Positions 1-8,455 are shown, counted from the stretch's first letter. The stretch is 42,955 nt of DNA from an uncultured Microbacterium sp. (GCF_937927635.1 NZ_CALBRW010000019.1:1-42955), one strand, 5' to 3'. A program made the numbers and translations. The notes: generated by a model from the sequence alone, not told the origin.

Positions 1-408
1 CTCGCCCTGCACGAGCCCGGCGCCATCGCCCGCGCGCACGCCGCCGTCGAGGAGGAGAAGGACGAGGATGCCGGCGTCGTCGTCGACATCTCCCGCAAGC
101 GCGTGCTGCTGGACGGCGAGTCCGCCGCCTTCACCTACAAGGAGTTCGAGCTGCTGCAGTACCTGGTGCTGCGCGAGGGCCGCACCATCGAGCGCAGCGA
201 GCTGGTCTCGGCGCTGTGGCAGGCATCCTCCGAGGAGGACGCCCCCGGCGAGCGCACCATCGACGTGCACGTGCGCCGCCTGCGCGCCAAGCTCGGCCGC
301 CACGAGGACATCGTGCGCACCGTGCGCGGCGTCGGCTACCGCTTCGACCGCCACGCCGACGTCACCATCCGCTACGGCCACGGCACCCCCTCGCCCGACC
401 GCTTCTGA
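1..408 (+). CDS. Response regulator, C-terminal winged-helix domain (5' end outside window)
   Basis: The frame is open from base 1 and ends with TGA at 408. About 135 residues are visible. Residues from about 35 onward form an OmpR/PhoB-type winged helix: FTYKEFELLQYLV, then ERTIDVHVRRLRAKL (the recognition helix) and the terminal RGVGYRF hairpin. These are the family's hallmark segments. The receiver domain, if present, lies upstream of the window, so the phosphorylation site cannot be checked. The tail after the wing (HADVTIRYGHG) is longer than usual. It probably binds DNA as a transcription activator. Partner kinase and targets are not visible. Confidence 0.85.
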   Translation, partial: LALHEPGAIARAHAAVEEEKDEDAGVVVDISRKRVLLDGESAAFTYKEFELLQYLVLREGRTIERSELVSALWQASSEEDAPGERTIDVHVRRLRAKLGRHEDIVRTVRGVGYRFDRHADVTIRYGHGTPSPDRF

Positions 409-449
409 CCTTCGGATCGGCACTTCCGCCGCCCTCGGTGCAGCTTTTC

Positions 450-561
450 AGCATCCCGGTCCCGCGCAGCAGTTCTCCGCATCCCAGTCCCGCGCAGCAG
501 TTCTCCGCATCCCAGTCCCGCGCTGCAGTTCTCCGCATCCCAGTCCCGCGCTGCAGTTCTC
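450..561. repeat. Four tandem 28-bp repeats
   Basis: Four head-to-tail copies of a 28-bp unit lie at 450-477, 478-505, 506-533 and 534-561. Copy 1 is the most diverged; copies 3 and 4 are identical. Read on the minus strand every unit begins GAGAACWGCWGCGCGG. There are no spacers between units, so this is not a CRISPR array. They sit just downstream of the response-regulator stop. Confidence 0.9.
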
Positions 562-594
562 GACCGGCGCTGCGCAGATATGCGTCGCTGTGAA

Positions 595-644
595 CGAGAA
601 CAGCAGCGCGAGCACCGGGAACCGTCGAGAACAGCAGCGCGAGC
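595..644. repeat. Two further copies of the repeat core, opposite orientation
   Basis: The 19-base sequence CGAGAACAGCAGCGCGAGC occurs at 595-613 and again at 626-644. Its core GAGAACAGCAGCGCG matches the minus-strand core of the 28-bp tandem repeats at 450-561. The region is therefore a six-copy cluster whose two halves face each other around a short unique centre. It fills the gap before the glycosylase gene. Confidence 0.75.
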
Positions 645-689
645 CACGGTGCGCGAGGGGATGTCAGAAGGCCCGCGTAGGGTTTCGGT

Positions 690-1637
690 ATGACCATGAC
701 GGATGCCGCAGAGCCCGCCGCCGCGGTGGCTCGCGAGTCCGTATACCGGCCCGAGCATCCGCTGGACCTCGTGGCGACCGTGGGGATGCTGCGCCGCGGT
801 GGAACCGACCCGACGATGGTCGCCGATCGCGGCCGGCTCTGGATGGCGTTCCGAACGGATGCCGGCATCGCGACCCTCTGCCTGCGGCAGGCCTCCGATG
901 GCGTGCATGCCGCGGCGTGGGGCCCTGGCGCCGGCGAGGCCCTCGACCAGGTGCCGGCGCTGTGCGGCGTGGATGACGACCTCTCCGGGTTCGATGTCTC
1001 GTCACATCCAGGGCTGGCGGAGATCGCGCGGCGCCATCCCGGCATCCGCATGGCCCGCACCGGGCGCGTGCTGGATGCGCTGATGTGCGCGATCCTCGAG
1101 CAGAAGGTCACCGGCATGCAGGCTTTCGGCGCCTGGCGGCATCTCGTCTCCCGCTTCGGGCAGCGGGCACCGGGGCCGACACCGCGGCCGATGTTCGCCG
1201 CTCCCCCGGCCGACGTCTGGCGCACGATTCCGTCCTGGGTCCTGCATCGCGCGGGTGTCCAGCCGCCGCAGGCACGCACCATCATCCGCTCGGCGGCGCG
1301 GGGCGCCAGCATCCACCGCGCCGTGCTCACCGCTTCCGACGGGAATGCTCGTGACCGCATCCTGACGAGCCTGCCGGGGATCGGACCGTGGACGTCGGCC
1401 GAGACCCGCATCCGCGCCCTGGGAGATGCGGATGCCGTCAGCGTCGGAGACTTCCATCTCGCGCACGAGGTGGGGTACGCGCTCACCGGCAGCCGCACCG
1501 ACGACGTCGGCATGCTGGCGCTGCTGGAGCCGTGGGCCGGGCACCGTCAGCGCATCATCCGGCTGATCTTCGCCGAGGGCATCCCGGAGCCGCGTCGCGG
1601 GCCGCGGCTGGCGCCGGAGGATCACCGGAACCGCTGA
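690..1637 (+). CDS. DNA-3-methyladenine glycosylase II (AlkA-type, HhH-GPD)
   Basis: This 315-aa protein removes alkylated purines to start base-excision repair. The HhH-GPD fold is clear in the second half: an LEQKVT segment near residue 137, the helix-hairpin-helix LTSLPGIGPWTSAETRIRA around residues 226-244, and VGDFHL at about 252-257. The Asp of VGDFHL is the catalytic residue of the family. The length fits actinobacterial AlkA-like enzymes without the Ada regulatory domain. ATG 690 was chosen; no strong Shine-Dalgarno is visible. It stands alone, 40 bp before a VOC gene. It may share a DNA-alkylation theme with ogt at 10056 and aidB at 19621, although the three are not linked in one operon. 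Confidence 0.88.
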   Translation: MTMTDAAEPAAAVARESVYRPEHPLDLVATVGMLRRGGTDPTMVADRGRLWMAFRTDAGIATLCLRQASDGVHAAAWGPGAGEALDQVPALCGVDDDLSGFDVSSHPGLAEIARRHPGIRMARTGRVLDALMCAILEQKVTGMQAFGAWRHLVSRFGQRAPGPTPRPMFAAPPADVWRTIPSWVLHRAGVQPPQARTIIRSAARGASIHRAVLTASDGNARDRILTSLPGIGPWTSAETRIRALGDADAVSVGDFHLAHEVGYALTGSRTDDVGMLALLEPWAGHRQRIIRLIFAEGIPEPRRGPRLAPEDHRNR

Positions 1638-1678
1638 TCCGAATCGCCGATCCGCCGGCCGTGCGGCAGGATGGGCGG

Positions 1679-2095
1679 ATGGCTCTTCTGGACCACCTCG
1701 GCATCTCCGTCCTGGACCTCGAGCAGGGCAGGCGACAGTTCCACCCGGTGCTCACCGCGCTCGGCTACACGCTCGGCATCGAGGCGCCCCACGGCATCTC
1801 GTGGGACAACGGCGACGAGACCGAGATCATCATCTTCCCCATCCGCGACGATGCGGATGCGTCTCCGCACCGGCACGGCGAAGCGGGCTGGCAGCATCTG
1901 GCGTTCAGCGTCGGCTCCCGCGAGGAGGTCGACCGGCTGCATCGCGTGGCGATGGATTCCGGATGGACGGCGGCGCGCGACCCCAAGCTCTACCCGCGGT
2001 TCAGCGCCCGCTACTACGCGTCATTCGTGGAGGATTCCAGCGGCATCCGGCTGGAGTTCGTGCACAACCCGCCGAGAGAATCCTCCGACTCCTGA
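1679..2095 (+). CDS. VOC family (glyoxalase/bleomycin-resistance fold) protein
   Basis: A 138-aa single-domain protein with the vicinal-oxygen-chelate fold. Candidate metal ligands sit where the fold places them: His6 (LLDHLGISV), the His in WQHLAFSV near residue 71, and Glu in GIRLEFVH near residue 128. The substrate cannot be told from sequence; glyoxalase-like detoxification or dioxygenase chemistry are both possible. ATG 1679 is in frame and gives the expected N-terminal strand. The stop lies 81 bp before a second, unrelated VOC gene, so the two may be transcribed together. Confidence 0.82.
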   Translation: MALLDHLGISVLDLEQGRRQFHPVLTALGYTLGIEAPHGISWDNGDETEIIIFPIRDDADASPHRHGEAGWQHLAFSVGSREEVDRLHRVAMDSGWTAARDPKLYPRFSARYYASFVEDSSGIRLEFVHNPPRESSDS

Positions 2096-2176
2096 GAATC
2101 TCTTGCCGATGTCGGTGGCCGGACGCAGACTGTACCGAGTCGGGAGAAACCCGGCATCCGATCGGAAGGCGAACCG

Positions 2177-2590
2177 ATGGCGACTCTGACCCCCTATCTC
2201 TCGTTCCGCGACAACGCGCGCGAGGCGATGACGTTCTACCAGTCGGTGCTCGGCGGCACCCTCGACCTCGTCGAATTCTCGATGTTCCCCGACATGCCGC
2301 AGGATCCTGCCGACGCCGGCAAGATCATGCACTCCTGGCTCTCGACCGACGACGGCATGGTGCTCGCCGGCTCCGACACCCCGACCGGCATGGAGTACCA
2401 GGCGCCGCAGGGCGTCTCCGTCTCGATCAGCACCGATGACGCCGACCGCGCCCAGGAGATCTGGGACGGGCTGGCATCGGGCGGCACCCCGATGATGCCG
2501 TTCGAGGACGCATCCTGGGGCGACCGCTTCGGGATGCTGGTCGACCGCTTCGGCGTGAGCTGGATGATCTCCGCGAACCGCCCGCAGTAA
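2177..2590 (+). CDS. VOC family protein, PhnB/3-demethylubiquinone methyltransferase-like
   Basis: A 137-aa protein. The start LTPYLSFRDNAREAMTFYQSVLGG and the end WGDRFGMLVDRFGVSWMI are diagnostic of the PhnB-like VOC subfamily. The ligand His of classical glyoxalases is not in its usual place, and biochemical roles in this subfamily are mostly unproven. GGAAGG about 6 bases upstream supports ATG 2177. A strong hairpin follows the stop at 2607-2633. Confidence 0.85.
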   Translation: MATLTPYLSFRDNAREAMTFYQSVLGGTLDLVEFSMFPDMPQDPADAGKIMHSWLSTDDGMVLAGSDTPTGMEYQAPQGVSVSISTDDADRAQEIWDGLASGGTPMMPFEDASWGDRFGMLVDRFGVSWMISANRPQ

Positions 2591-2606
2591 CCGGCGACGG
2601 ATGCCT

Positions 2607-2633
2607 GTGCCGGATATCGGCAGCATCCGGCAC
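2607..2633 (+). terminator. Hairpin terminator after the PhnB-like gene
   Basis: Perfect 9-bp stem GTGCCGGAT/ATCCGGCAC with a 9-base loop, 17 bases after the stop at 2590. There is no clear T-run, as is common in high-GC actinobacteria. Confidence 0.6.
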
Positions 2634-2755
2634 ACTACTCTCCACAATCGGCGCCTTCGAGGGAGTTATCCACAATCCCTGGGCATCAGGGCATGTGGTG
2701 TCCGCACACGGGGGCATCCTCGATGCAACGGTGCGACGATGAGGAGATGCTGTTC

Positions 2756-3079
2756 ATGAACGAGGCGCAGACGTGGGCGATGATCGGATCGTTCGTCACG
2801 CTCATGGGCGGCATGCTCACGATCGTCTCGACGCTGTTCCTGCGCGTCGTCCGCGCCGAGATCGGCGGTCTGCGTGGCGAGATGCGAGGTGAGATCGGCG
2901 GCCTGCGCGGCGAGATGAACGCGCGGTTCGAGGCGATGAATGCCAGATTCGACGCCGTCGATGTCAGATTCGACGCCGTCGACAGACGCATCGACGGGAT
3001 CGACAAGCGCATCGACGGAATCGACCGAGACGTGCGCGCCCTGGTGAAGAACACCTTTGGTCTGGACCGGGATCAGTAG
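2756..3079 (+). CDS. Small membrane-anchored coiled-coil protein
   Basis: A 107-aa protein of unknown function. Residues about 7-30 form one hydrophobic segment (MIGSFVTLMGGMLTIVSTLFL). It is followed by charged tandem heptad-like repeats: two copies of EIGGLRGEM, then MNARF-E/D-AMNARFDAVD, FDAVD twice and RIDGID three times. This predicts a membrane-anchored parallel coiled coil facing the cytoplasm. ATG 2756 was chosen because GAGGAG at 2741-2746 is well spaced; ATG 2747 would overlap it. Similar short repeat proteins in actinobacteria are annotated as hypothetical. Confidence 0.72.
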   Translation: MNEAQTWAMIGSFVTLMGGMLTIVSTLFLRVVRAEIGGLRGEMRGEIGGLRGEMNARFEAMNARFDAVDVRFDAVDRRIDGIDKRIDGIDRDVRALVKNTFGLDRDQ

Positions 3080-3082
3080 CAG

Positions 3083-3304
3083 TCAAGCGAGTCCGCGCGC
3101 GAGCTCGAGGATCCCCTCCGGGTAGAACGGCAACTTTCCTTCGCCGAGTTCATCCAGTCGCCACCATCCCGCGGTCGAACGGCTGTCGATGTTCTTACGG
3201 CGCTCATCCAACGGCATCCGTTCGAGCTCCTCACTGCGTATCGCGAACACGTGCACGATCTCGTGCCCTCGACGGCCGTCGAGGGCGAACATGTTGTCGG
3301 TCAC
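3083..3304 (-). pseudogene. NUDIX hydrolase, 3' fragment
   Basis: The 73 residues (VTDNMFALDGRRGHEIVHVF ... STAGWWRLDELGEG ... PFYPEGILELARGL) match the C-terminal part of an actinobacterial NUDIX hydrolase. The NUDIX box itself (GX5EX7REUXEEXGU) should lie upstream. Instead the frame runs into unrelated sequence before 3304. The catalytic half is therefore missing, and the gene looks like a 5'-deleted remnant. GTG 3304 is only the first possible start codon. Confidence 0.65.
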
Positions 3305-3663
3305 GGCCAGCAGCCGGACCCACGATCGCGGAACGGATGCAGGTCTCAGGGGATGTGCGTGCGCACGGCCGTCATGAAGCCGGCGGTCTGTTCGCCACCG
3401 CCGAGGGCCTCGGCCTCAAGGTCAGCAGTGCTGCACTCTCCCCCACCGATGCCCTGGCAGCGCGCGACGCGCAGCTGAGCCTCAACGGCATCGGCTGATT
3501 CCGCACAGCCATTCCGTCGAGAGCACGGGACCTCGTCGAGTGCACGGGAACTTCACCAGAACAAGCCGTGCGCTCGGCAGCATCCGGTGCACTCGCCGAC
3601 ACAGTGCGCGCCAGTAACAGCGGATGCCGGTGCCCAGACCCGCGGTGCCCAGACCCGCGGTGC
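3305..3663. other. Intergenic region with gene debris and short repeats
   Basis: No intact gene is seen. A + strand frame from about 3325 to the TGA at 3496-3498 has coding-like composition (AGGLFATAEGLGLKVSSAAL). It has no plausible start and could be the 3' end of a deleted gene that I do not recognise. Two imperfect copies of GTCGAGWGCACGGGAC lie at 3516-3531 and 3535-3551. A 15-base unit, GGTGCCCAGACCCGC, is repeated three times at 3629-3673 and runs into the MFS stop codon. Confidence 0.5.
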
Positions 3664-5106
3664 TCAGACCCTGGTGTCGGTGAACGCCTGCTTGGGCACG
3701 AAGACCAGCAGCACGGCGGCGATCAGCGCGGTCACGCCGCACACGATCCACACGGTCATGTAGCCGGAGAACGATCCGGCCGTGCCTGAGGCGCCACCGG
3801 CGACCACACCGTTGAGCAGCGCGATGCCGAACACGCACGACGCGATCGCACCTCCCACGGTCTTGACCGAGTTGGTCAGGCCCGTCGCCACGCTGGTCTG
3901 CGTGGAGGGGGCTGCGGATGCCGCGGCCGCCGGCAAAGCGGCCACCAGCGCCCCCGATCCGAGGCCGACGATGACCATATTGACGATCACCTGCAGGTAC
4001 GTGCCATGCAGCGGCAGGAACAGCAGGAACCCGATGCCGACCAGCACGGAGGCGCCGATCAGGGTCACCCGCGGCGTCAGCAGGCGTGCCACGACGGGGA
4101 ACAGCAGTGCACCGGTGATCATGGCGATCAGGTAGATGCCGATGATCAGCGAGGTGGCGAAGCCCGTGGTGCCCAGGCCGTAGCCGTACACACCCGGATC
4201 CGTGCGGGCGAAGGTCGACAGCGGCGCCTGCGCGCCCAGCACGCTCACACCGAACAGGCCCGCGGTGAGGAAGACCGGCCCCAGCGCCGGCGAGCGGAAC
4301 ATGCGCACGTCGATCACCGGGTCGTCATGGCGCAGCTCCCAGCGCACGAACGGGATCACCAGCAGGATGCCGATCACCACCATGCCCCACGACCAGAAGC
4401 TCGTCACGCCTCCCGGCAGACGCAGCAGGCTGAGCCCGCCGGTGAACGCGATCAGCGCCAGGGAGATGAGCACGATGCCGGTGGTGTCCAGGCGCCCGCC
4501 GGTCAGTTCAGGCGATTCCTCGACCCCGAACAGCACCACGAAGAAGCACACGACGATCAGCACCGCCGGCACCAGCAGTACGATCCACAGCGGCAGCATG
4601 TCGATGAGCGCACCGCCGGCCAGCGCACCGAGGATGGCGCCGGTCTCCAGCGCCGCCACCAGCATCCCCGCGGCGCGCGCGGTGATGACCGACCGCCCCT
4701 CCATCGCGCGCGAGCGCGACCAGATCAGCGCGATCTCCAGCGGCAGCCACACGACGTAGAAGCCCATCAGCGCCCAGCCGACCAGGAACACCACGAAGGA
4801 TGCCGTGAACGGCAGCACGAACGCGGCGGCCGCGGTCAGCGCCGTCGAGATCAACAGCATCCGCTTGTGCCCGACCATGTCGCCGAGCTTGGCGAACGCC
4901 GGCACGACCAGCGCCGAGAGCATGAGCTGCGAACCCTCCAGCCAGTTCACGTCGGCGTCGTGGATGCCCAGGTGCCGGGCGATGTCGCTGAGCATGGGAG
5001 TGTAGTAGCCCTGCAGCACGCCGCTGGTGAACTCGACGAACGCGAGGAAGCCGACCACGCCGGCGAGCGCGCCGAGGGTCACGCGGGTGGGTACGGTGCG
5101 CGTCAT
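3664..5106 (-). CDS. MFS transporter, 14-TM drug-exporter type
   Basis: A 480-aa integral membrane protein with about 14 hydrophobic segments, the DHA2/QacA-like topology. The loop after TM2 carries the MFS motif A variant KLGDMVGHKRM near residues 73-83. Such proteins usually export hydrophobic compounds using the proton gradient; the substrate is unknown. AAGGAG about 9 bases before the start supports ATG 5106. The gene ends at the last of three 15-base tandem repeats, which suggests slippage at the 3' end. It is downstream of, and same-strand with, the M20 peptidase gene (gap about 40 bp), so the two could be cotranscribed. Confidence 0.9.
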   Translation of the reverse strand: MTRTVPTRVTLGALAGVVGFLAFVEFTSGVLQGYYTPMLSDIARHLGIHDADVNWLEGSQLMLSALVVPAFAKLGDMVGHKRMLLISTALTAAAAFVLPFTASFVVFLVGWALMGFYVVWLPLEIALIWSRSRAMEGRSVITARAAGMLVAALETGAILGALAGGALIDMLPLWIVLLVPAVLIVVCFFVVLFGVEESPELTGGRLDTTGIVLISLALIAFTGGLSLLRLPGGVTSFWSWGMVVIGILLVIPFVRWELRHDDPVIDVRMFRSPALGPVFLTAGLFGVSVLGAQAPLSTFARTDPGVYGYGLGTTGFATSLIIGIYLIAMITGALLFPVVARLLTPRVTLIGASVLVGIGFLLFLPLHGTYLQVIVNMVIVGLGSGALVAALPAAAASAAPSTQTSVATGLTNSVKTVGGAIASCVFGIALLNGVVAGGASGTAGSFSGYMTVWIVCGVTALIAAVLLVFVPKQAFTDTRV

Positions 5107-5145
5107 CGCGCCTCTCCTTCAGGGCCGGTCGGGTACCGGGTGAGT

Positions 5146-6495
5146 TCACCCTAGTCGCTCGATGAGCGCGCGGTGGAACCGCTCCCCCCGTGCCAGCGCG
5201 TCGATCTCGACGTATTCGTCCACGCCGTGGATGGCCGCGCGCTGCGCGGCGGTCATCTCCAGCGGTGCGAAGCGGTACACGGCCGGTGAGAAGCGGTGGA
5301 AGTGCCGCGAGTCGGTCGCGGCCATCATCACGTACGGCGTGGCCGGGATGCCGGGATGCGAGACGCTCAGCGCCTGTTCGAGCAGTTCCCACTGAGCCCC
5401 GCCCGTCGGGGATTCCGGCGAAGGTCCCGAACCGTCGACGACCTCGATGGCCACCAGCGGATCGTGGATGCGGTCGCGCACGCGCAGTACAGTGCCGTCG
5501 ACGTTCTCACCCAGCGCCAGGCGCAGGTTGATCGTGGCGGACGCCTGCGACGGGATGACGTTGGCGGCCGTGCCGCCGGACTGCATGGTGGCGGCGACCG
5601 TGGTGCGGACCAGCGCGGCGGGCTCGCCGCCGAGCCGGGAGAACACGGCGGCGGTGATCGCCGGCATCCGGCTGAGGAGCTTCAGTCCGAACCCGGCAAG
5701 GCCGGGCGTGCGGGAGGCGAACTGCGCCAGCATCCGGCTGACGGCTTTCGGCGTGCGAGCGCGGAACGTCGACGGGTCGAGCCGGTTCACGGCGCGGGCG
5801 ATGCGGCGCACGGCGGTGAGCGTCGGCGGCGTGGACGCGTGGCCACCATCACCCCGTGCCGACAGTCGCAGCGTGACGATGCCCTTCTCGCCCACGCCGA
5901 TCATCGCGGCTCCGCCCGGCACGAACGGCAGCGGCGAGTCGACCACGGCGCCGCCCTCGTCGACCACCAGCCACGGGGTGATGCCGCGATCGCGGAAGGC
6001 GTTCGAGATGGCCAGCGCCGCGGTGCCGAAGCTCTCCTCGTTGCCGCCGAACGACAGGTACACGTCGCGCTCGGGAGTGAAGCCTGCAGCAAGCAGGTTC
6101 TCCACGGCCTCGATCACGACGATCAGCGGGCCCTTGTCGTCCAGCGCACCACGGCCGTAGACGCGCCCGTCTGCGATGCGCCCCTCGAAGGGCGGGTACG
6201 TCCACGGGTCGGACTCGTCCACCGGCACGACGTCGTAGTGCGCCATCAGCACGACCGGATCGGATGCCGCATCCCTGCCCTTCCAATGGAACAGCAGCCC
6301 GTAATCGGTGTGCTTCTCCAGCGACAGGTGCTCGTGCACGAGCGGGTACAGCTCGGCCAGCAGCGCCTCGAACGCGGCGAACGGCTCATGCCCGCGCTGC
6401 TCCAGCTCGGCCGAGACCGTCGGCAGCTGGATCATCCGGGACAGTCGGTCGGCGATGCCGGGGCGAACACGACCGTCGGGCTGCTGGGTGCTCAT
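5146..6495 (-). CDS. M20 family metallopeptidase (CPS1/PepV-like)
   Basis: A 449-aa cytoplasmic di-zinc carboxypeptidase/dipeptidase-type enzyme. The M20 ligand set is complete: MAHYDVVPV (His, Asp) near residue 84, GRGALDDKG (bridging Asp) near 114, GGNEESFG (catalytic Glu and ligand Glu) near 150, TDSRHF near 395 and the late His in IHGVDEYV. A lid domain is inserted between. The overall pattern resembles carboxypeptidase S more than ArgE/DapE. ATG 6495 gives the expected start. It faces away from a truncated FUSC gene across a region containing a long inverted repeat. Confidence 0.88.
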   Translation of the reverse strand: MSTQQPDGRVRPGIADRLSRMIQLPTVSAELEQRGHEPFAAFEALLAELYPLVHEHLSLEKHTDYGLLFHWKGRDAASDPVVLMAHYDVVPVDESDPWTYPPFEGRIADGRVYGRGALDDKGPLIVVIEAVENLLAAGFTPERDVYLSFGGNEESFGTAALAISNAFRDRGITPWLVVDEGGAVVDSPLPFVPGGAAMIGVGEKGIVTLRLSARGDGGHASTPPTLTAVRRIARAVNRLDPSTFRARTPKAVSRMLAQFASRTPGLAGFGLKLLSRMPAITAAVFSRLGGEPAALVRTTVAATMQSGGTAANVIPSQASATINLRLALGENVDGTVLRVRDRIHDPLVAIEVVDGSGPSPESPTGGAQWELLEQALSVSHPGIPATPYVMMAATDSRHFHRFSPAVYRFAPLEMTAAQRAAIHGVDEYVEIDALARGERFHRALIERLG

Positions 6496-6541
6496 CCGCT
6501 CAGCCTATTCGGCGCGCACGCGCCGTCGGCGCCGTTACGAA

Positions 6542-6612
6542 TCGGGGGCCGACACGCCACCTGTCGGACGGATTCGCGGGAAACGTCCGCCATCTGGCGC
6601 GTCGGCCCCCGA
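6542..6612. repeat. 71-bp inverted repeat (long hairpin) in a divergent intergenic region
   Basis: The arms TCGGGGGCCGACACGCCA (6542-6559) and TGGCGCGTCGGCCCCCGA (6595-6612) pair at 17 of 18 positions. Inside, GGACG and CGTCC can extend the stem. It lies between two divergent gene starts, so a terminator role is unlikely. It could be a small palindromic mobile element or a regulator site. Confidence 0.75.
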
Positions 6613-6657
6613 AGTGCAACAGGTGGATGCCGTGCGGAAGCGCGAAAGAATGGCAGC

Positions 6658-6957
6658 GTGAGCCTGTTCGCCTTCGCACCCTCGCGCGGTCCGCGCTGGC
6701 AGATCGGCGTGCAGGCGGGGCTCAGCATCGCGGTCCCGATCGCCGTGATGACGCTGGTCGGCCAGCCCGCACTCGGGTACACCGCGGCATCCGGTGCTTT
6801 CACGGTGCTGTTCGCGTCGTCGTCGCCCGTGGCCGAGCGCGCCCGCGTGCTGCCGCTGATCGGCGTCGGGCTGATCGTCAGCGCCGCGCTCGGCGTCGCC
6901 GCCTCCCACAGCCCAGTGCTCACCGACATCGGACTCGTCCTGGTCGCCATCGTCAGT
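6658..6957 (+). pseudogene. FUSC/aromatic acid exporter family protein, 5' fragment
   Basis: From GTG 6658 the frame encodes about 100 residues typical of the N-terminus of FUSC-type membrane proteins: RWQIGVQAGLSIAVPIAVM, GYTAASGAFTVLFA, then two more hydrophobic stretches. Family members run to several hundred residues. Here the homology stops near VAIVSS at about 6957, at a 23-bp tandem duplication, and the threonine synthase gene ends only 65 bp further on. The rest of the gene is deleted, so a functional transporter is not expected. Confidence 0.7.
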
Positions 6958-6958
6958 T

Positions 6959-7004
6959 CGCGCCGCGCGGGTCAGGCAGGGCGCGCCGCGCGGGTCAAGC
7001 AGGG
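6959..7004. repeat. 23-bp tandem duplication at a deletion junction
   Basis: CGCGCCGCGCGGGTCARGCAGGG occurs at 6959-6981 and 6982-7004 with one mismatch. It marks the point where the FUSC gene is cut off, next to the 3' end of threonine synthase. Confidence 0.8.
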
Positions 7005-7021
7005 CACGGGCCCTGTGCGGA

Positions 7022-8455
7022 TCAGTGCAGGGCGTGCTCGGCCACGAAGGCGCGCAGCGCCTGCTCGTCGTCGGCCATCTCGGTCACGTGCTGCGGGGCG
7101 TCCAGCATCCGCTGCAGTTCGGGCGAATACTCCAGGTCCACGCCGATGGCCTCGGTGATGGTCTCGGCGAACTTCTGCGGCTTGGCGGTCTCGAGCACCA
7201 GCATCGGCACGTCCTGCTCGACGTACTGCCGTGCGACGGTCACGCCGTCGGCGGTGTGCGGGTCGATGATCTCGCCGGACTCCTCGTTCACGGAGCGGAT
7301 CGTGGCCAGCCGGTCGGCGTGCGTGGAGGTGCCGCTGACGATGCCGAACTCGGCCTCGAACCGCGGCTGCTCGGCGGAGAAGTCGAAGAACCCGTCGCGG
7401 TCCAGCGCGGCCCAGGCATCCACGACGTCAGATGCGGAGTGCCCGACGAGCGCGTGGATGAAGCGCTCCAGGTTGGACGCCTTGGAGATGTCCATCGACG
7501 GGCTCGAGGTGGCGAAGGTGTTCGCGGCCGAGCGCGGCCGGTAGATGCCGGTGCGGAAGAACTCGTCCAGCACGTTGTTCTCGTTGGCGGCCAGCACCAG
7601 GCGGCGGATCGGCAGGCCCATGCTCCTGGCGAAGAAGCCGGAGAGGATGTTGCCGAAGTTGCCGGATGGCACGGCGAACGACACCTCGAAGCCCTCCCGA
7701 TGCTCCGGCTCCACGGCATCCGTCACCCGCAGCCAGGCCCAGAAGTAATACACGACCTGGGCGGCGATGCGCCCGAGGTTGATGGAGTTCACGGCTCCCA
7801 GATGCTGCGCGTGCTTGAAGTCCAGGTCGCCGGAGAGGCGCTTGACCAGGTTCTGGCAGTCGTCGAACACGCCCTCGACGGCGATGTTGTGCACGTTGGC
7901 GTCGTCGAGCGAGTACATCTGCGCGCGCTGGAACGTGCTCATCCGGCCCTGTGGCGACAGCATGAACACCGACACGCGATCCTTGCCGCGCAGCGCATGC
8001 TCGGCGGCGGAGCCGGTGTCGCCCGAGGTGGCGCCGACGATGTTGAGCACCTGGTCCTTGCGCTCCAGCACGTAGGAGAGCACCTGACCCAGGAACTGCA
8101 TGGCCATGTCCTTGAAAGCCAGCGTCGGCCCCTCGGAGAGCCCCACCAGCGTGATGCCGCCGCCGATCGAGCGCAGCGGCACGACCTCGTCGGGGAAGTC
8201 GGCATACGCGTTCACCGTCATCCGGGCCAGGTCCTCGCGCGGGATGTCGGTGGCGAACAGCCCCAGCACCTCGGCTGCCAGTTGCGGGTAGGTCAGCGCG
8301 CGCCAGCGCTCCAGCGTCTCGGCGTCGACCTGCGGCATCTCCTCGGGCACGGCCAGACCGCCGTCGGGGGCGAGCCCCTCGAGCAGGGTCTCGCTGAACG
8401 GCTGCGGCGTCATGCCGCCGCGGGTGGAGACGTACCGCATATCGCTGCTGGACAA
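7022..8455 (-). CDS. thrC: Threonine synthase
   Basis: A 477-aa PLP enzyme converting O-phosphohomoserine to threonine. The N-terminus MRYVSTRGG and the length match the long (class I, enterobacterial/fungal-type) threonine synthases. Lys115 in TLAFKDMAMQFLG is the PLP Schiff-base lysine, and GATSGDTGSAA near residue 140 holds the phosphate. Further along, VPSGNFGNILSGFFAR is the conserved substrate loop. ATG 8455 has GGAGCA just upstream on its strand. hom and thrB are not in the window, so this is an unlinked biosynthetic gene. It is divergent from the carboxymuconolactone-decarboxylase gene. Confidence 0.95.
   Translation of the reverse strand: MSSSDMRYVSTRGGMTPQPFSETLLEGLAPDGGLAVPEEMPQVDAETLERWRALTYPQLAAEVLGLFATDIPREDLARMTVNAYADFPDEVVPLRSIGGGITLVGLSEGPTLAFKDMAMQFLGQVLSYVLERKDQVLNIVGATSGDTGSAAEHALRGKDRVSVFMLSPQGRMSTFQRAQMYSLDDANVHNIAVEGVFDDCQNLVKRLSGDLDFKHAQHLGAVNSINLGRIAAQVVYYFWAWLRVTDAVEPEHREGFEVSFAVPSGNFGNILSGFFARSMGLPIRRLVLAANENNVLDEFFRTGIYRPRSAANTFATSSPSMDISKASNLERFIHALVGHSASDVVDAWAALDRDGFFDFSAEQPRFEAEFGIVSGTSTHADRLATIRSVNEESGEIIDPHTADGVTVARQYVEQDVPMLVLETAKPQKFAETITEAIGVDLEYSPELQRMLDAPQHVTEMADDEQALRAFVAEHALH

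Noticed and set aside
450..561. CRISPR array
   Set aside because: The 28-bp units are directly adjacent with no spacers, and no cas genes are near.
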